Shown one piece after another: positions 16,245 to 23,836 of a stretch of DNA of 35,997 nt. The notes below the pieces were generated by a model. It had not been told where the DNA came from, searched no databases, and was given only the letters and a program-made list of their open reading frames with translations. The position numbers and the translations under genes were made by a program. Source of the stretch: Deltaproteobacteria bacterium (lineage in GTDB: Bacteria; Bdellovibrionota_C; UBA2361; SZUA-149; JAITKM01); the NCBI GenBank assembly GCA_031278395.1, contig JAITKM010000057.1, positions 1-35,997 on the forward strand, in the 5' to 3' direction. Positions within the stretch are counted from its first letter, which is position 1, and each line of letters begins with the position of its first letter.

Positions 16245-18005
16245 CTATTTGACATGACGACTTAAGTTTGACAAAAGTTTAAAGGTTTCGCGTAGTTCTC
16301 GCGTTTTAAAAACACATAGAAAAAAGAAAAGTAAGCTCAAAAACAACGGAATTTCAAAACATATCTTAAAAAGATTAACTTTTAAATTCAAAAAATTCTC
16401 ATTTATATCCAACAGATAATTTTCACTCAAACATAACACACTAATCGCTAATAGCATGGAGACAACTGATTTGAGAGTCGCTAGAATAAATGGAGACCAA
16501 TTCAAATTATTACGCTTAGCTACTAAAAAAACAGCAATTAGCAAGGAACATAACATTGCCGTAGAAGACGCTAACGCAAGCCCGGCATGCTTCAAATTAA
16601 AAAGAGGAGTAAATAGAGTCATTGTTTGATTAAATGGAGTAATCGCTTTGGTCGAACCATCGCTAAGACGCACAAAACTTGCACAATCAAGGCAATTAGG
16701 ACTAATAATTTCACCAAAATCCGGAACTAAAAATTCTCGACAACTTTTTACTAAGTCAAACATCCACAGTCCTACCCCAGATACTGGATCGCCCATAAAA
16801 ATTAGCGAAAATAAAACCGTAAAAACCAGAGTTACAACGCCAATTAAAGTTGGCGTCAATGTGTCCTTTTTAGCAAAAAATACTCGTATTAAAATCGAAA
16901 ACAAACTAACTGACCAGATGCCTAAACTATAATTTTGCACGGCTCTTGCCGTTTCAAGACTTGAAAGATGGTCAAACTGACCACGCTCAAAAAGTAACCA
17001 AGTCAGCGGTTCAGCAAAGATATATAAAACTCCAGAAATTGGAATAATTATAAAACTTACATAACGTAACGAGTTCATTAAATTAGAAGAAAAATCTTGC
17101 TTTTGTTTTTCAGCTTCAGCTTTAGCTAAAGTTGGCAATAATACAGAAGACAAAGCTACTGTAAAAACGCCGATTGGAAGTTGCACAACTCGATCAGCAT
17201 AGAATAACCACGACACACTACCAGACTGCAAAACAGAAGCCAGTAAGGTATTAATCAAGATTTGGAGTTGGTAGACTGCAGCGCCTAAAATCGCTGGTAA
17301 CATTAAAAACATGATTTGTTTAGTAACCTTAGTGAAAATCTGTTTACTAGGTAAGATGGAAAAACCAACTTTGCGCAAAATTGGTACTTGAATCGCAACT
17401 TGCACTACGCCGCCAACAATAACTGAGAAAGCTAGAATAAAAATTGCTGTTTCAGAATTAAAAAAACATGCGAGTAGCGCGCCCAAGATAAGGCAGATAT
17501 TCATCCAAATTTGCGCCCAAGCCGAACAACCAAAAATACCGATAGAATTTAAAGCTCCGTTAAGCATCACTACCAGACTGACACAAATAATATAGGGCAG
17601 CATGATTTGGGTTAGCAAAATACAAAGTTGTTCTTTTGCAGGATTTTCAGAGAAGCCAGGGGCAATAACTAAAATAATTTCTTGAGAAAAAATAATACCT
17701 AAAATCGAAAGAGTCAGCGTAAGCAACAACAAAAAAGATACTACTGAACGCATGGTTTCTTTAGCTTGGGCTTGACTTTTAGATAATTCGTCAACAAAAA
17801 CTGGCACAAAAGCATTAGTCAAGGCTCCTTCAGCTACAAAACTCCGCAGTAGATTAGGAATTTTGAACGCGACAAAAAAGGCGTCTGCTAAATAGGTCGC
17901 GCCAAATAAATAGGCGGTTAGTAAGTCGCGAAAAAAACCTAAAATCCGACTTAGCATTGTCAGAATACTAACTGTCAATGTGCCTTTAAGGATTTGGTTG
18001 GACAT
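16245..18005 (-). CDS. murJ: Lipid II flippase MurJ with an internal insertion
   Basis: MOP-superfamily flippase that moves lipid II across the inner membrane for peptidoglycan synthesis. It starts with the typical LTVSILTMLSRILGFFRD and contains YLADAFFVAFKIPNLLR, FVPVF and about 14 hydrophobic segments. The protein has 586 residues against ~510-530 usual. The excess is a hydrophilic stretch around residues 402-455, just before the conserved HAGLALASS helix, and includes an NCLDC motif and another Cys. By the usual topology this loop would be periplasmic, which is inference. It is the middle gene of a minus-strand trio, 31 bases after the 84-residue gene and 51 before the fliD-like gene. No SD is visible at the ATG. 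Confidence 0.95.
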   Translation of the reverse strand: MSNQILKGTLTVSILTMLSRILGFFRDLLTAYLFGATYLADAFFVAFKIPNLLRSFVAEGALTNAFVPVFVDELSKSQAQAKETMRSVVSFLLLLTLTLSILGIIFSQEIILVIAPGFSENPAKEQLCILLTQIMLPYIICVSLVVMLNGALNSIGIFGCSAWAQIWMNICLILGALLACFFNSETAIFILAFSVIVGGVVQVAIQVPILRKVGFSILPSKQIFTKVTKQIMFLMLPAILGAAVYQLQILINTLLASVLQSGSVSWLFYADRVVQLPIGVFTVALSSVLLPTLAKAEAEKQKQDFSSNLMNSLRYVSFIIIPISGVLYIFAEPLTWLLFERGQFDHLSSLETARAVQNYSLGIWSVSLFSILIRVFFAKKDTLTPTLIGVVTLVFTVLFSLIFMGDPVSGVGLWMFDLVKSCREFLVPDFGEIISPNCLDCASFVRLSDGSTKAITPFNQTMTLFTPLFNLKHAGLALASSTAMLCSLLIAVFLVAKRNNLNWSPFILATLKSVVSMLLAISVLCLSENYLLDINENFLNLKVNLFKICFEIPLFLSLLFFFLCVFKTRELRETFKLLSNLSRHVK

Positions 18006-18036
18006 AAGACATTAACGGGTAAAATAAATGAAGTAA

Positions 18037-18291
18037 CTAGGAATCAAGATTAATTGGTCTTTGTATTTGCCGTTTGTAAGATAGATTAAGTTTTTCAATC
18101 TGTTTTATACTACGCTCAACCTCAAATAGAACCTCATTCATGACTTCTAAAGTTACTAATGGATGGTGCAAATTGATGCTTTTATTCTTAGTCCTCCCAA
18201 CCAGGTTAGTGAACTTTGTTAAAAGTAATTCGAGATAAACGCTTCCATCTTTATCTATAGTATCAGTCTTAAAAATTTTTCTACTTTTCAT
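18037..18291 (-). CDS. Small hypothetical protein (84 aa)
   Basis: Not recognised. It has a basic N-terminus, a short strand-like YLELLLTKF stretch and a helical C-terminal half (about 48-75) rich in Val/Leu/Glu/Lys that could form a coiled coil. There is no signal peptide, membrane segment or Cys. AAAGG lies 6 bases before the ATG, which supports translation. It is first in a minus-strand unit with murJ and the fliD-like gene, and divergent from the 197-residue hypothetical. Small helical flagellar chaperones would suit a fliD neighbourhood, but I see no FlgN/FliS/FliT motif. Confidence 0.6.
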   Translation of the reverse strand: MKSRKIFKTDTIDKDGSVYLELLLTKFTNLVGRTKNKSINLHHPLVTLEVMNEVLFEVERSIKQIEKLNLSYKRQIQRPINLDS

Positions 18292-18330
18292 TTGCGCCTT
18301 TGATAAATTGAAAATTATATAAGTGGGATC

Positions 18331-18342
18331 TTCTACGTAGAA
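18331..18342. promoter_or_regulatory. Palindrome TTCTACGTAGAA, candidate operator
   Basis: A perfect 12-base palindrome in the divergent intergenic region, 40 bases upstream of the 84-residue gene. Its core TCTACGTAGA differs by one base from the core TCTACATAGA at 18468-18477 near the other gene. Confidence 0.4.
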
Positions 18343-18465
18343 TGTAACATAATAGCAATATGCATTGTCTAACGGCTTGAAATGATTAAATAAAACAATT
18401 ATAACTGCTGGATGTAACTAATCAACCGATAATAGTAATAACATTTTGTATCTAGCTAAGTTAAC

Positions 18466-18479
18466 ACTCTACATAGAGT
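18466..18479. promoter_or_regulatory. Inverted repeat ACTCTACATAGAGT, candidate operator
   Basis: ACTCTA and TAGAGT flank a two-base centre, 25 bases before the ATG of the 197-residue gene. Its core is nearly the same as the palindrome at 18331-18342, so one regulator could bind both sites. Confidence 0.4.
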
Positions 18480-18503
18480 TTAAAATTTTTTATTTACTAA
18501 ACT

Positions 18504-19097
18504 ATGTCAACTAAAGATTACAATCAACGCTATCAAGGTCTGAATACTAAACACTTTAAAAAAATTTTAGCTAAACAAGTTATTGCTCCAGCTATTCTTG
18601 AAAAAAGAAAAGCCGCAGGAAGTCTGATTGGAAAAATTGGAAAAATTATGAGTAAGAGAAAACATGCCCTCCTGGATACAAAAAAAATTTTAGTTCAGGA
18701 ACTAAACGAGATTAACCGAGATATTAAAGTTAATTCTAAAGGTGTATTTATTATTATCCCAACGAGGATTTTGTCATCTATTTTTGCTCAGATGAGTGGT
18801 CTACTATCAGCTTTAAAGAAATTTAAAAATACTAAAGAAAAGCAAATCCAAGCCATTGAAGCTAAAATCTTGGAGCTTGAAATGCTCATCGCTAATTCAG
18901 ATAGCAATACTCCAACACTCATGTTTGCGAGAAGTTTTTACGACCAAGGTGAATATGATTTGGCAAAAGCGATTGCCGAAAAGCTTTTGCCTGAAGTTTT
19001 ACAAAAAACAAAAGAATGGGATAAATTAGTCACTTTTAGTAATCCTAAATACGAGTTAGTTCAAACATTTCGTGATACTGAGAGTAAGACGCCGTAG
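18504..19097 (+). CDS. Hypothetical coiled-coil protein (197 aa)
   Basis: Not recognised. The first ~70 residues are strongly basic (RYQGLNTKHFKKILAKQ and several Lys-rich segments). A moderately hydrophobic stretch lies at about 79-100 (GVFIIIPTRILSSIFAQMSG), too polar for a sure membrane helix. A predicted coiled coil runs to about 132. The tail RSFYDQGEYDLAKAIAEKLL resembles a single TPR-like helix pair. It has no signal peptide and no Cys. The ATG has no SD. It is divergent from the 84-residue gene and convergent with the sulfotransferase-like gene. A membrane- or nucleic-acid-associated role is possible only as a guess from the charge. Confidence 0.65.
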   Translation: MSTKDYNQRYQGLNTKHFKKILAKQVIAPAILEKRKAAGSLIGKIGKIMSKRKHALLDTKKILVQELNEINRDIKVNSKGVFIIIPTRILSSIFAQMSGLLSALKKFKNTKEKQIQAIEAKILELEMLIANSDSNTPTLMFARSFYDQGEYDLAKAIAEKLLPEVLQKTKEWDKLVTFSNPKYELVQTFRDTESKTP

Positions 19098-19190
19098 TCT
19101 ATCAATCAGTAGTAGCTTGTAACATTTGAAACTTGTGCCCCCCCCACAAAAAAAAATCATCACTACTCCTAAGCTACTCTAAGATAACTA

Positions 19191-19997
19191 TCAATAATTA
19201 GGTTTTATTTTATAGTCTTCTCTGTATAAATCTTTGACTTTGTCTAATAATTTCTGGCTGGGGCTGGCAAAATTTATATTCGTTTCATTTATTTTTCTAG
19301 ATCCAATTGGAGGTCCAATTGGGATATTTTGTTCTCTTAGAAATTGATTTAGTTTTTCAAGCGACACAATGTAATCCACCTCACTAGGGTGATAACAGTC
19401 AACTTGCCGGCGAATATGTTTATCTTGATATATTGGGCTGCCTTTTTTCAGTTCAAATTCAGCAAATTCTATAAACCGTTCAAATGAATTATCGTGATAT
19501 AAGCCAGCATATTTAAAATATCGATAATGTTTTCTTCCTAAAATGAAAAATTTATAAACTGAAATAAAGCGTTCCACTGGGTCACGATAAACAACAAACT
19601 TCATTAATTTGCCATTTTTTTTCTCATACTCTTTTATTCTAGAAACATGAATTAAATAGTGAGATTTTAATAAACGTCCGATTGTATTACGGATCAGAAA
19701 TGCAGATAGCCTACTTAACTTGGAAGATTTTATATTAAACTCCATGATATTAAATTTAGAAAACTCGGCTAAAATTTCAAACCACTGAAAATGAGAATTA
19801 TAAGCTATTATACTATGTAGCGCCATCTCATCTTGGATAATTTCTTTTGTCCTTAGAAAAACAGCAATATGCTTTAAAAAAGTAGAAGCGTTCCTTGCTA
19901 CATCTAAAAAAGCCGCGTTTTGCCCATATAGCAAAACAAAATGTTCATCTAAATGTTGGCTTGAAATAACATATCCTTCAGGAAATTTAATACGCAT
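19191..19997 (-). CDS. Sulfotransferase-family protein
   Basis: Resembles sulfotransferase family 2 (PF03567-like) enzymes that move sulfate from PAPS to a carbohydrate. With the ATG at 19997, RNAST (35-39) sits where the 5'-phosphosulfate loop PK..ST is found, with Arg replacing the usual Lys. KFVVYRDPVERFISVY (133-148) matches the 3'-phosphate loop, and CYHPSEVDYIVSLEKLNQFL matches the usual later helix. It has no signal peptide and 268 residues. An upstream in-frame TTG at 20021 has AAAAGG too close to it (2 bases) and would add 8 residues. It stands alone, with no PAPS-synthesis genes nearby. It may modify the same surface glycans as the glycosyltransferase gene at 12.9-15.0 kb; that is inference. 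Confidence 0.7.
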   Translation of the reverse strand: MRIKFPEGYVISSQHLDEHFVLLYGQNAAFLDVARNASTFLKHIAVFLRTKEIIQDEMALHSIIAYNSHFQWFEILAEFSKFNIMEFNIKSSKLSRLSAFLIRNTIGRLLKSHYLIHVSRIKEYEKKNGKLMKFVVYRDPVERFISVYKFFILGRKHYRYFKYAGLYHDNSFERFIEFAEFELKKGSPIYQDKHIRRQVDCYHPSEVDYIVSLEKLNQFLREQNIPIGPPIGSRKINETNINFASPSQKLLDKVKDLYREDYKIKPNY

Positions 19998-20133
19998 AGA
20001 AATTTGTAATAATTTAATCAAAACCTTTTGACTAAACTACTACAAGAAGCGTGTCAATATTAATTACAATTACACTTGGGTTAGGGTTGATGCAAATAAT
20101 TGTTTCCAATGAAAAGCAACTGAAACAAGGAGA

Positions 20134-21051
20134 TTATCTACGACTTAGGTTTTCTAGACTGGCTTTAATACCCGGTATCATTGCGGTAGCGATTTGAACA
20201 CCAGCAGCAATACCTTCTTCAGCTTTATGAAAATCCATAATACCAATTTTGGCCAACGTTGGACGTAAAATAAAATCAGGCACACATTCCTTGAAGTTAG
20301 CCTCTGTTAAAGCTAAATGTGAAACCCAAGATGTGTTAATTAAAATCTCAATTAAGTTTATCATCTTTCTTTCTTGATGGGTCGTGTGCTGGCGATGGTA
20401 TTTTTTATGTTTAAAGATTTTTTTTGACCAAGCTGTTAAAAATTCAAAAAACATGTTGATTTTTTCAGGCAGAATGTTTTCAGTAAAAGTAAAACTTTTA
20501 AAATGCCTATCACTGCCAAAAAGATCAATTGCAATAATAAAATCTGCTCCAAGGTTTTTAGCTAATGCTACCGGCACTGGCTGAACTAAACCTCCATCTA
20601 CTAAAGTCTTATCTTCTATTACAACAGGCGTAAAAATTCCCGGTATCGCAGAAGACGCCCTTAAAGCAGTTCGTAAATCACCTTGCGTAAAATATACCGG
20701 CGCGACGTTGGTAATATCCACTGCCACACAACCAAAAATTTTTTGAATATCTTCAATTCGTTCAACCTGAAATATTTCCATCATCAGATCAAAAGCATGC
20801 TTGCCAGAAAATAAACCATTCAAACGCCAAGCTGGATTTAAAAGGGCAGGAACTTTCTTAAGTTTTATTTCTAAGGCGAACTTTTCTATCTCGTCAAGGT
20901 GATCTGTTGCATATGCAGCACCAATCAACGCTCCAATACTTGTGCCAGCCACAACCTCACACTCAATTCCATACTGTTTAAAAGTTTTAAGAACTCCAAT
21001 ATGGGCGTAACCTTTTGCTCCGCCGCCACCAAGCGCTATGCCAATTTTCAT
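20134..21051 (-). CDS. Patatin-like phospholipase, RssA/YchK type
   Basis: Serine esterase/phospholipase with a Ser-Asp dyad. GGGGAKGYAHIG (8-19) provides the oxyanion hole, GTSIG (36-40) the nucleophile Ser38, and DGG (152-154) the catalytic Asp152, followed by LVQPVPV. The 305 residues and lack of a signal peptide fit the cytoplasmic RssA group of patatins. A basic insert (KKIFKHKKYHRQH, about 216-228) may favour contact with membranes. The substrate is probably a phospholipid or lysophospholipid acyl ester. It is divergent from the SurA-like gene; the 190-base gap contains a loose inverted repeat TATGTTA/TAACATA. No clear SD. Confidence 0.9.
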   Translation of the reverse strand: MKIGIALGGGGAKGYAHIGVLKTFKQYGIECEVVAGTSIGALIGAAYATDHLDEIEKFALEIKLKKVPALLNPAWRLNGLFSGKHAFDLMMEIFQVERIEDIQKIFGCVAVDITNVAPVYFTQGDLRTALRASSAIPGIFTPVVIEDKTLVDGGLVQPVPVALAKNLGADFIIAIDLFGSDRHFKSFTFTENILPEKINMFFEFLTAWSKKIFKHKKYHRQHTTHQERKMINLIEILINTSWVSHLALTEANFKECVPDFILRPTLAKIGIMDFHKAEEGIAAGVQIATAMIPGIKASLENLSRR

Positions 21052-21241
21052 TGTTGATAGGATTATAATAAAATATGTTACTAATCTTCAATTTTAGGCG
21101 TAACCCCTAACATAAAAAACTCAATTAGTAAATTTAAGAAATGTAAGGTTAAGCTCTTTGATTAACTTATTGCTTTTTTGTATGTTTTTTGTTACCTGCT
21201 CGCTGGCTGCATGGTTTTTAATTTTATTATAAGATTTAGTA

Positions 21242-22207
21242 ATGTTTTCTATGCTTAAAAATATTGGAATTTATCTTTTTATTCTCACTCTAGCTATTGT
21301 TGCTCAACTTGTTACTTTGCCTGTGCAAGCTGCTCAAATAATAAATAAGGTTATTGCTAGTATTGAAGGTGAGCCACTGACATATGATGATTTACGTAAC
21401 TACCTCAAAGCTATTGGCAAGCAGGATGTTGATATCCAGAGCATGTCAAAGCAAGATTTAAACACAGCCATACAAGATATGATGTCGCTACACTTAATCG
21501 AAAAGGAAGCAGAGACTTTGCACTTGACTGTATCGAATGCCGAAATTGAAGCTTATATTAAAGAAGTTATGACCCTCAATTCTACGACTGAAAAGCAGTT
21601 TATTGAATTATTAAAATCTCGCGATTTGACCTTACCAGCTTATAAAGAGCAAGTACGACGTGATATATACAAGAATAAAATTATTATGTCGGTAGTTCGC
21701 AATTCAGTGCATATCTCAGAAGAAGATATTGATAGATATATGGACGAGAATCCAAATTTAATTCCAGTCAAAGGGCAAGTAGTAGTAGAAGAATTGTATT
21801 ATAGATTTTTGCCAGATATGTCGGACACTGAAAAGGAGATAGCAGTCCAAAAAATTAGGATTTTGCAGGAAAAAGCTAAAAGTCTAAGTCAGACAGATGA
21901 CTTTAGTTTAAAACAAATTGATCAGGATCATTATGTAGATTTAGGCTATCTAACACCAAGTGAGCTAAAAGAAGAATTACAGATCGAGGTAAATAAATTG
22001 GCAACTGGGGAAGTTAGCGATTTGATACAAACTAGTGATGGGCTTTATATTTTACATCTAGTTCTTAAGTCTGATGAGCCGCGTCAAGAAGTTGCATTGC
22101 GTAAACAAATTCGGGACAAAATTTTTAGCACGAAGTATCAAGATCGAGTGGAGCAGTATTTTAATGAGGACTTGCCAAAAAAATATTTTATAGAAATGAA
22201 GTTGTAG
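21242..22207 (+). CDS. SurA-like periplasmic chaperone / peptidyl-prolyl isomerase
   Basis: Periplasmic folding factor for outer-membrane proteins. A signal peptide covers residues 1-30 with VQA-AQ cleavage. The SurA N-terminal domain follows (NKVIASIEGEPLTYDD, long helices to ~150), then one parvulin/PpiC-like domain with VDLGYLTPSELKEEL and GEVSDLIQTSDGLYILHLV. E. coli SurA has two parvulin domains and ~430 residues; this 321-residue form has one. The C-terminal segment returns to helices, as in SurA. TATAAG at 21228-21233 lies only 8 bases before the ATG, with no SD, so a leaderless transcript is possible. The phosphohexomutase gene follows after 24 bases. SurA presence argues for an outer membrane. 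Confidence 0.87.
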   Translation: MFSMLKNIGIYLFILTLAIVAQLVTLPVQAAQIINKVIASIEGEPLTYDDLRNYLKAIGKQDVDIQSMSKQDLNTAIQDMMSLHLIEKEAETLHLTVSNAEIEAYIKEVMTLNSTTEKQFIELLKSRDLTLPAYKEQVRRDIYKNKIIMSVVRNSVHISEEDIDRYMDENPNLIPVKGQVVVEELYYRFLPDMSDTEKEIAVQKIRILQEKAKSLSQTDDFSLKQIDQDHYVDLGYLTPSELKEELQIEVNKLATGEVSDLIQTSDGLYILHLVLKSDEPRQEVALRKQIRDKIFSTKYQDRVEQYFNEDLPKKYFIEMKL

Positions 22208-22231
22208 GGCAACATCGTAACTAATTGAATA

Positions 22232-23638
22232 ATGTTTAACGATAAAATTTTTAGAGAATACGATATTAGAGGAACTGTTGGAGTTGATTTTGATGAAGAG
22301 TTAGCATTTTGGCTGGGGGTAGCATATGCACAGGTAGCCCAAGAAATATTTGCTAATTTGCCAACTATTACTGTTGCTGTAGGGATGGATTGTCGCTTGT
22401 CTGGACCAAAATTAAAGGCGCGATTAATTGAGGGGATTGTTTCGCAAAACGTTAAAGTTTTGGAAATTGGAGTTGGTCCAACACCAATGCTTTATTATGT
22501 AGTTCACACTCAAGAGGTGCAGGGGGGAATCCAAATTACAGGAAGCCATAACCCAGCTGACCAAAATGGATTTAAATTAATGATGAGCAAATCAGCACTA
22601 AGTGGATTAGCTATCAAAGATTTAATGCAGCGGATTAAAGCTCTGATAGCTAATCCGTCGGTTAGCCAACAGGTGGGGCTGGTTGAAAGTCGTCCAGAAT
22701 TTGTGAGGCATTTCGATGCTCTTACTGTTTATACCACGCAACTTATAGAAATCTTTAAAGCTAAAATTGGAAAAAACAAAATTAAGGTAGTCTGCGACGC
22801 AGGCAATGGTGTGGGGGGGTTAGTTGGACCCAAATTATTGCGTGCTTTGGGGTGTGAGGTTATTGAGCTGTTTAGTGAGCCAGATGGCAATTTTCCTAAT
22901 CATCATCCAGATCCAACAGTGTTGGAAAATTTGGTAAAATTGCAGAAAACTGTTGTGGCGCAAAAGGCTAATCTCGGAATTGGTTGGGATGGTGATGCGG
23001 ACAGAATTGGCGTTGTTGATGAACAAGGAAAGCCAATTTATGGCGATATGTTACTGACAATTATTGGGCGTCAGCTTGTTAATGAAGTGCGTAATCCGAT
23101 AATTATTGGCGATGTTAAATGTTCTGATTTAATGTTTAAGGATTTAGCTAATAAAGGTGCTGTAACAGTTATGTCTAAGACGGGGCATAGTCTGATTAAA
23201 AAGAAAATGAAAGAATTAAATGCGCACTTGGCAGGCGAAATGAGTGGGCATATTTTTTTTGGTTTTGATTATTTTGGTTTTGATGATGCTATGTATGCCA
23301 CGGCTAAGTTGATTGAAATTTTAACTCAAAATAAAAAGAAAATTAGTGAGCTGCTGAGTGATTTACCAAAAAGAATTAGCACACCAGAAATACGTTTTGA
23401 TTGCCCAGACGAAATTAAATTTAAAGTTGCAGAGCAAGCACAACATGGTTTTCCAGAATATACAACTGATACAACCGATGGGGTGCGTATTACTTTTAGT
23501 AATGGTTGGGGTTTAGTTCGGGCTTCAAATACACAACCCATTTTGGTTTTTCGTTTTGAGGCAGATACTGAAGAGAGGCTCAAAGAATATCAAGAAATTG
23601 TAGTTGGTCGAATCAAAAATATTGTTAGTGGGTTTTAA
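22232..23638 (+). CDS. Phosphomannomutase/phosphoglucomutase
   Basis: Alpha-D-phosphohexomutase of the AlgC/ManB type, interconverting hexose 1- and 6-phosphates for nucleotide-sugar and surface-glycan synthesis. The four domains show the usual motifs: FREYDIRG at the N-terminus, phosphoserine loop ITGSHNPADQNG with Ser105, metal loop WDGDADRIG (Asp253, Asp255, Asp257), sugar-specificity loop GEMSGHIFF and the phosphate-binding RASNTQP near the C-terminus. The 468 residues are normal. The GEMSGH form is found in dual-specificity PMM/PGM enzymes, so substrate choice is open. No SD is visible; probably co-transcribed with the SurA-like gene. Confidence 0.93.
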   Translation: MFNDKIFREYDIRGTVGVDFDEELAFWLGVAYAQVAQEIFANLPTITVAVGMDCRLSGPKLKARLIEGIVSQNVKVLEIGVGPTPMLYYVVHTQEVQGGIQITGSHNPADQNGFKLMMSKSALSGLAIKDLMQRIKALIANPSVSQQVGLVESRPEFVRHFDALTVYTTQLIEIFKAKIGKNKIKVVCDAGNGVGGLVGPKLLRALGCEVIELFSEPDGNFPNHHPDPTVLENLVKLQKTVVAQKANLGIGWDGDADRIGVVDEQGKPIYGDMLLTIIGRQLVNEVRNPIIIGDVKCSDLMFKDLANKGAVTVMSKTGHSLIKKKMKELNAHLAGEMSGHIFFGFDYFGFDDAMYATAKLIEILTQNKKKISELLSDLPKRISTPEIRFDCPDEIKFKVAEQAQHGFPEYTTDTTDGVRITFSNGWGLVRASNTQPILVFRFEADTEERLKEYQEIVVGRIKNIVSGF

Positions 23639-23715
23639 TTGGATTAATTATCTTTTTTATTCTTTACTTTTTATTCAAAGTATGTCAGAGAGCCAACCCG
23701 TGTTCTTTAAATAAA

Positions 23716-23787
<72 letters not shown>

Positions 23788-23790
<3 letters not shown>

Positions 23791-23806
23791 GTTTTGGATT
23801 AACTGG
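23788..23806. terminator. Weak hairpin after tRNA-Cys
   Basis: CCAGTT (23788-23793) and AACTGG (23801-23806) form a six-pair stem with a seven-base loop that overlaps the encoded CCA. A T-rich stretch (TTATTTTG) follows after a short gap. It may serve as a 3' processing or termination structure for the tRNA and convergent nifJ transcripts; evidence is slight. Confidence 0.25.
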
Positions 23807-23836
23807 TAAGGGTTATTTTGTATTTGGAAAATAATA

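Noticed and set aside
21074-21114. Sixth copy of the GGGGTTAC element (TATGTTAC...GTAACCCCTAACATA)
   Set aside because: It shares only GTAACCCC, lies in a divergent promoter region and lacks the CTGG/CCAG flanks.
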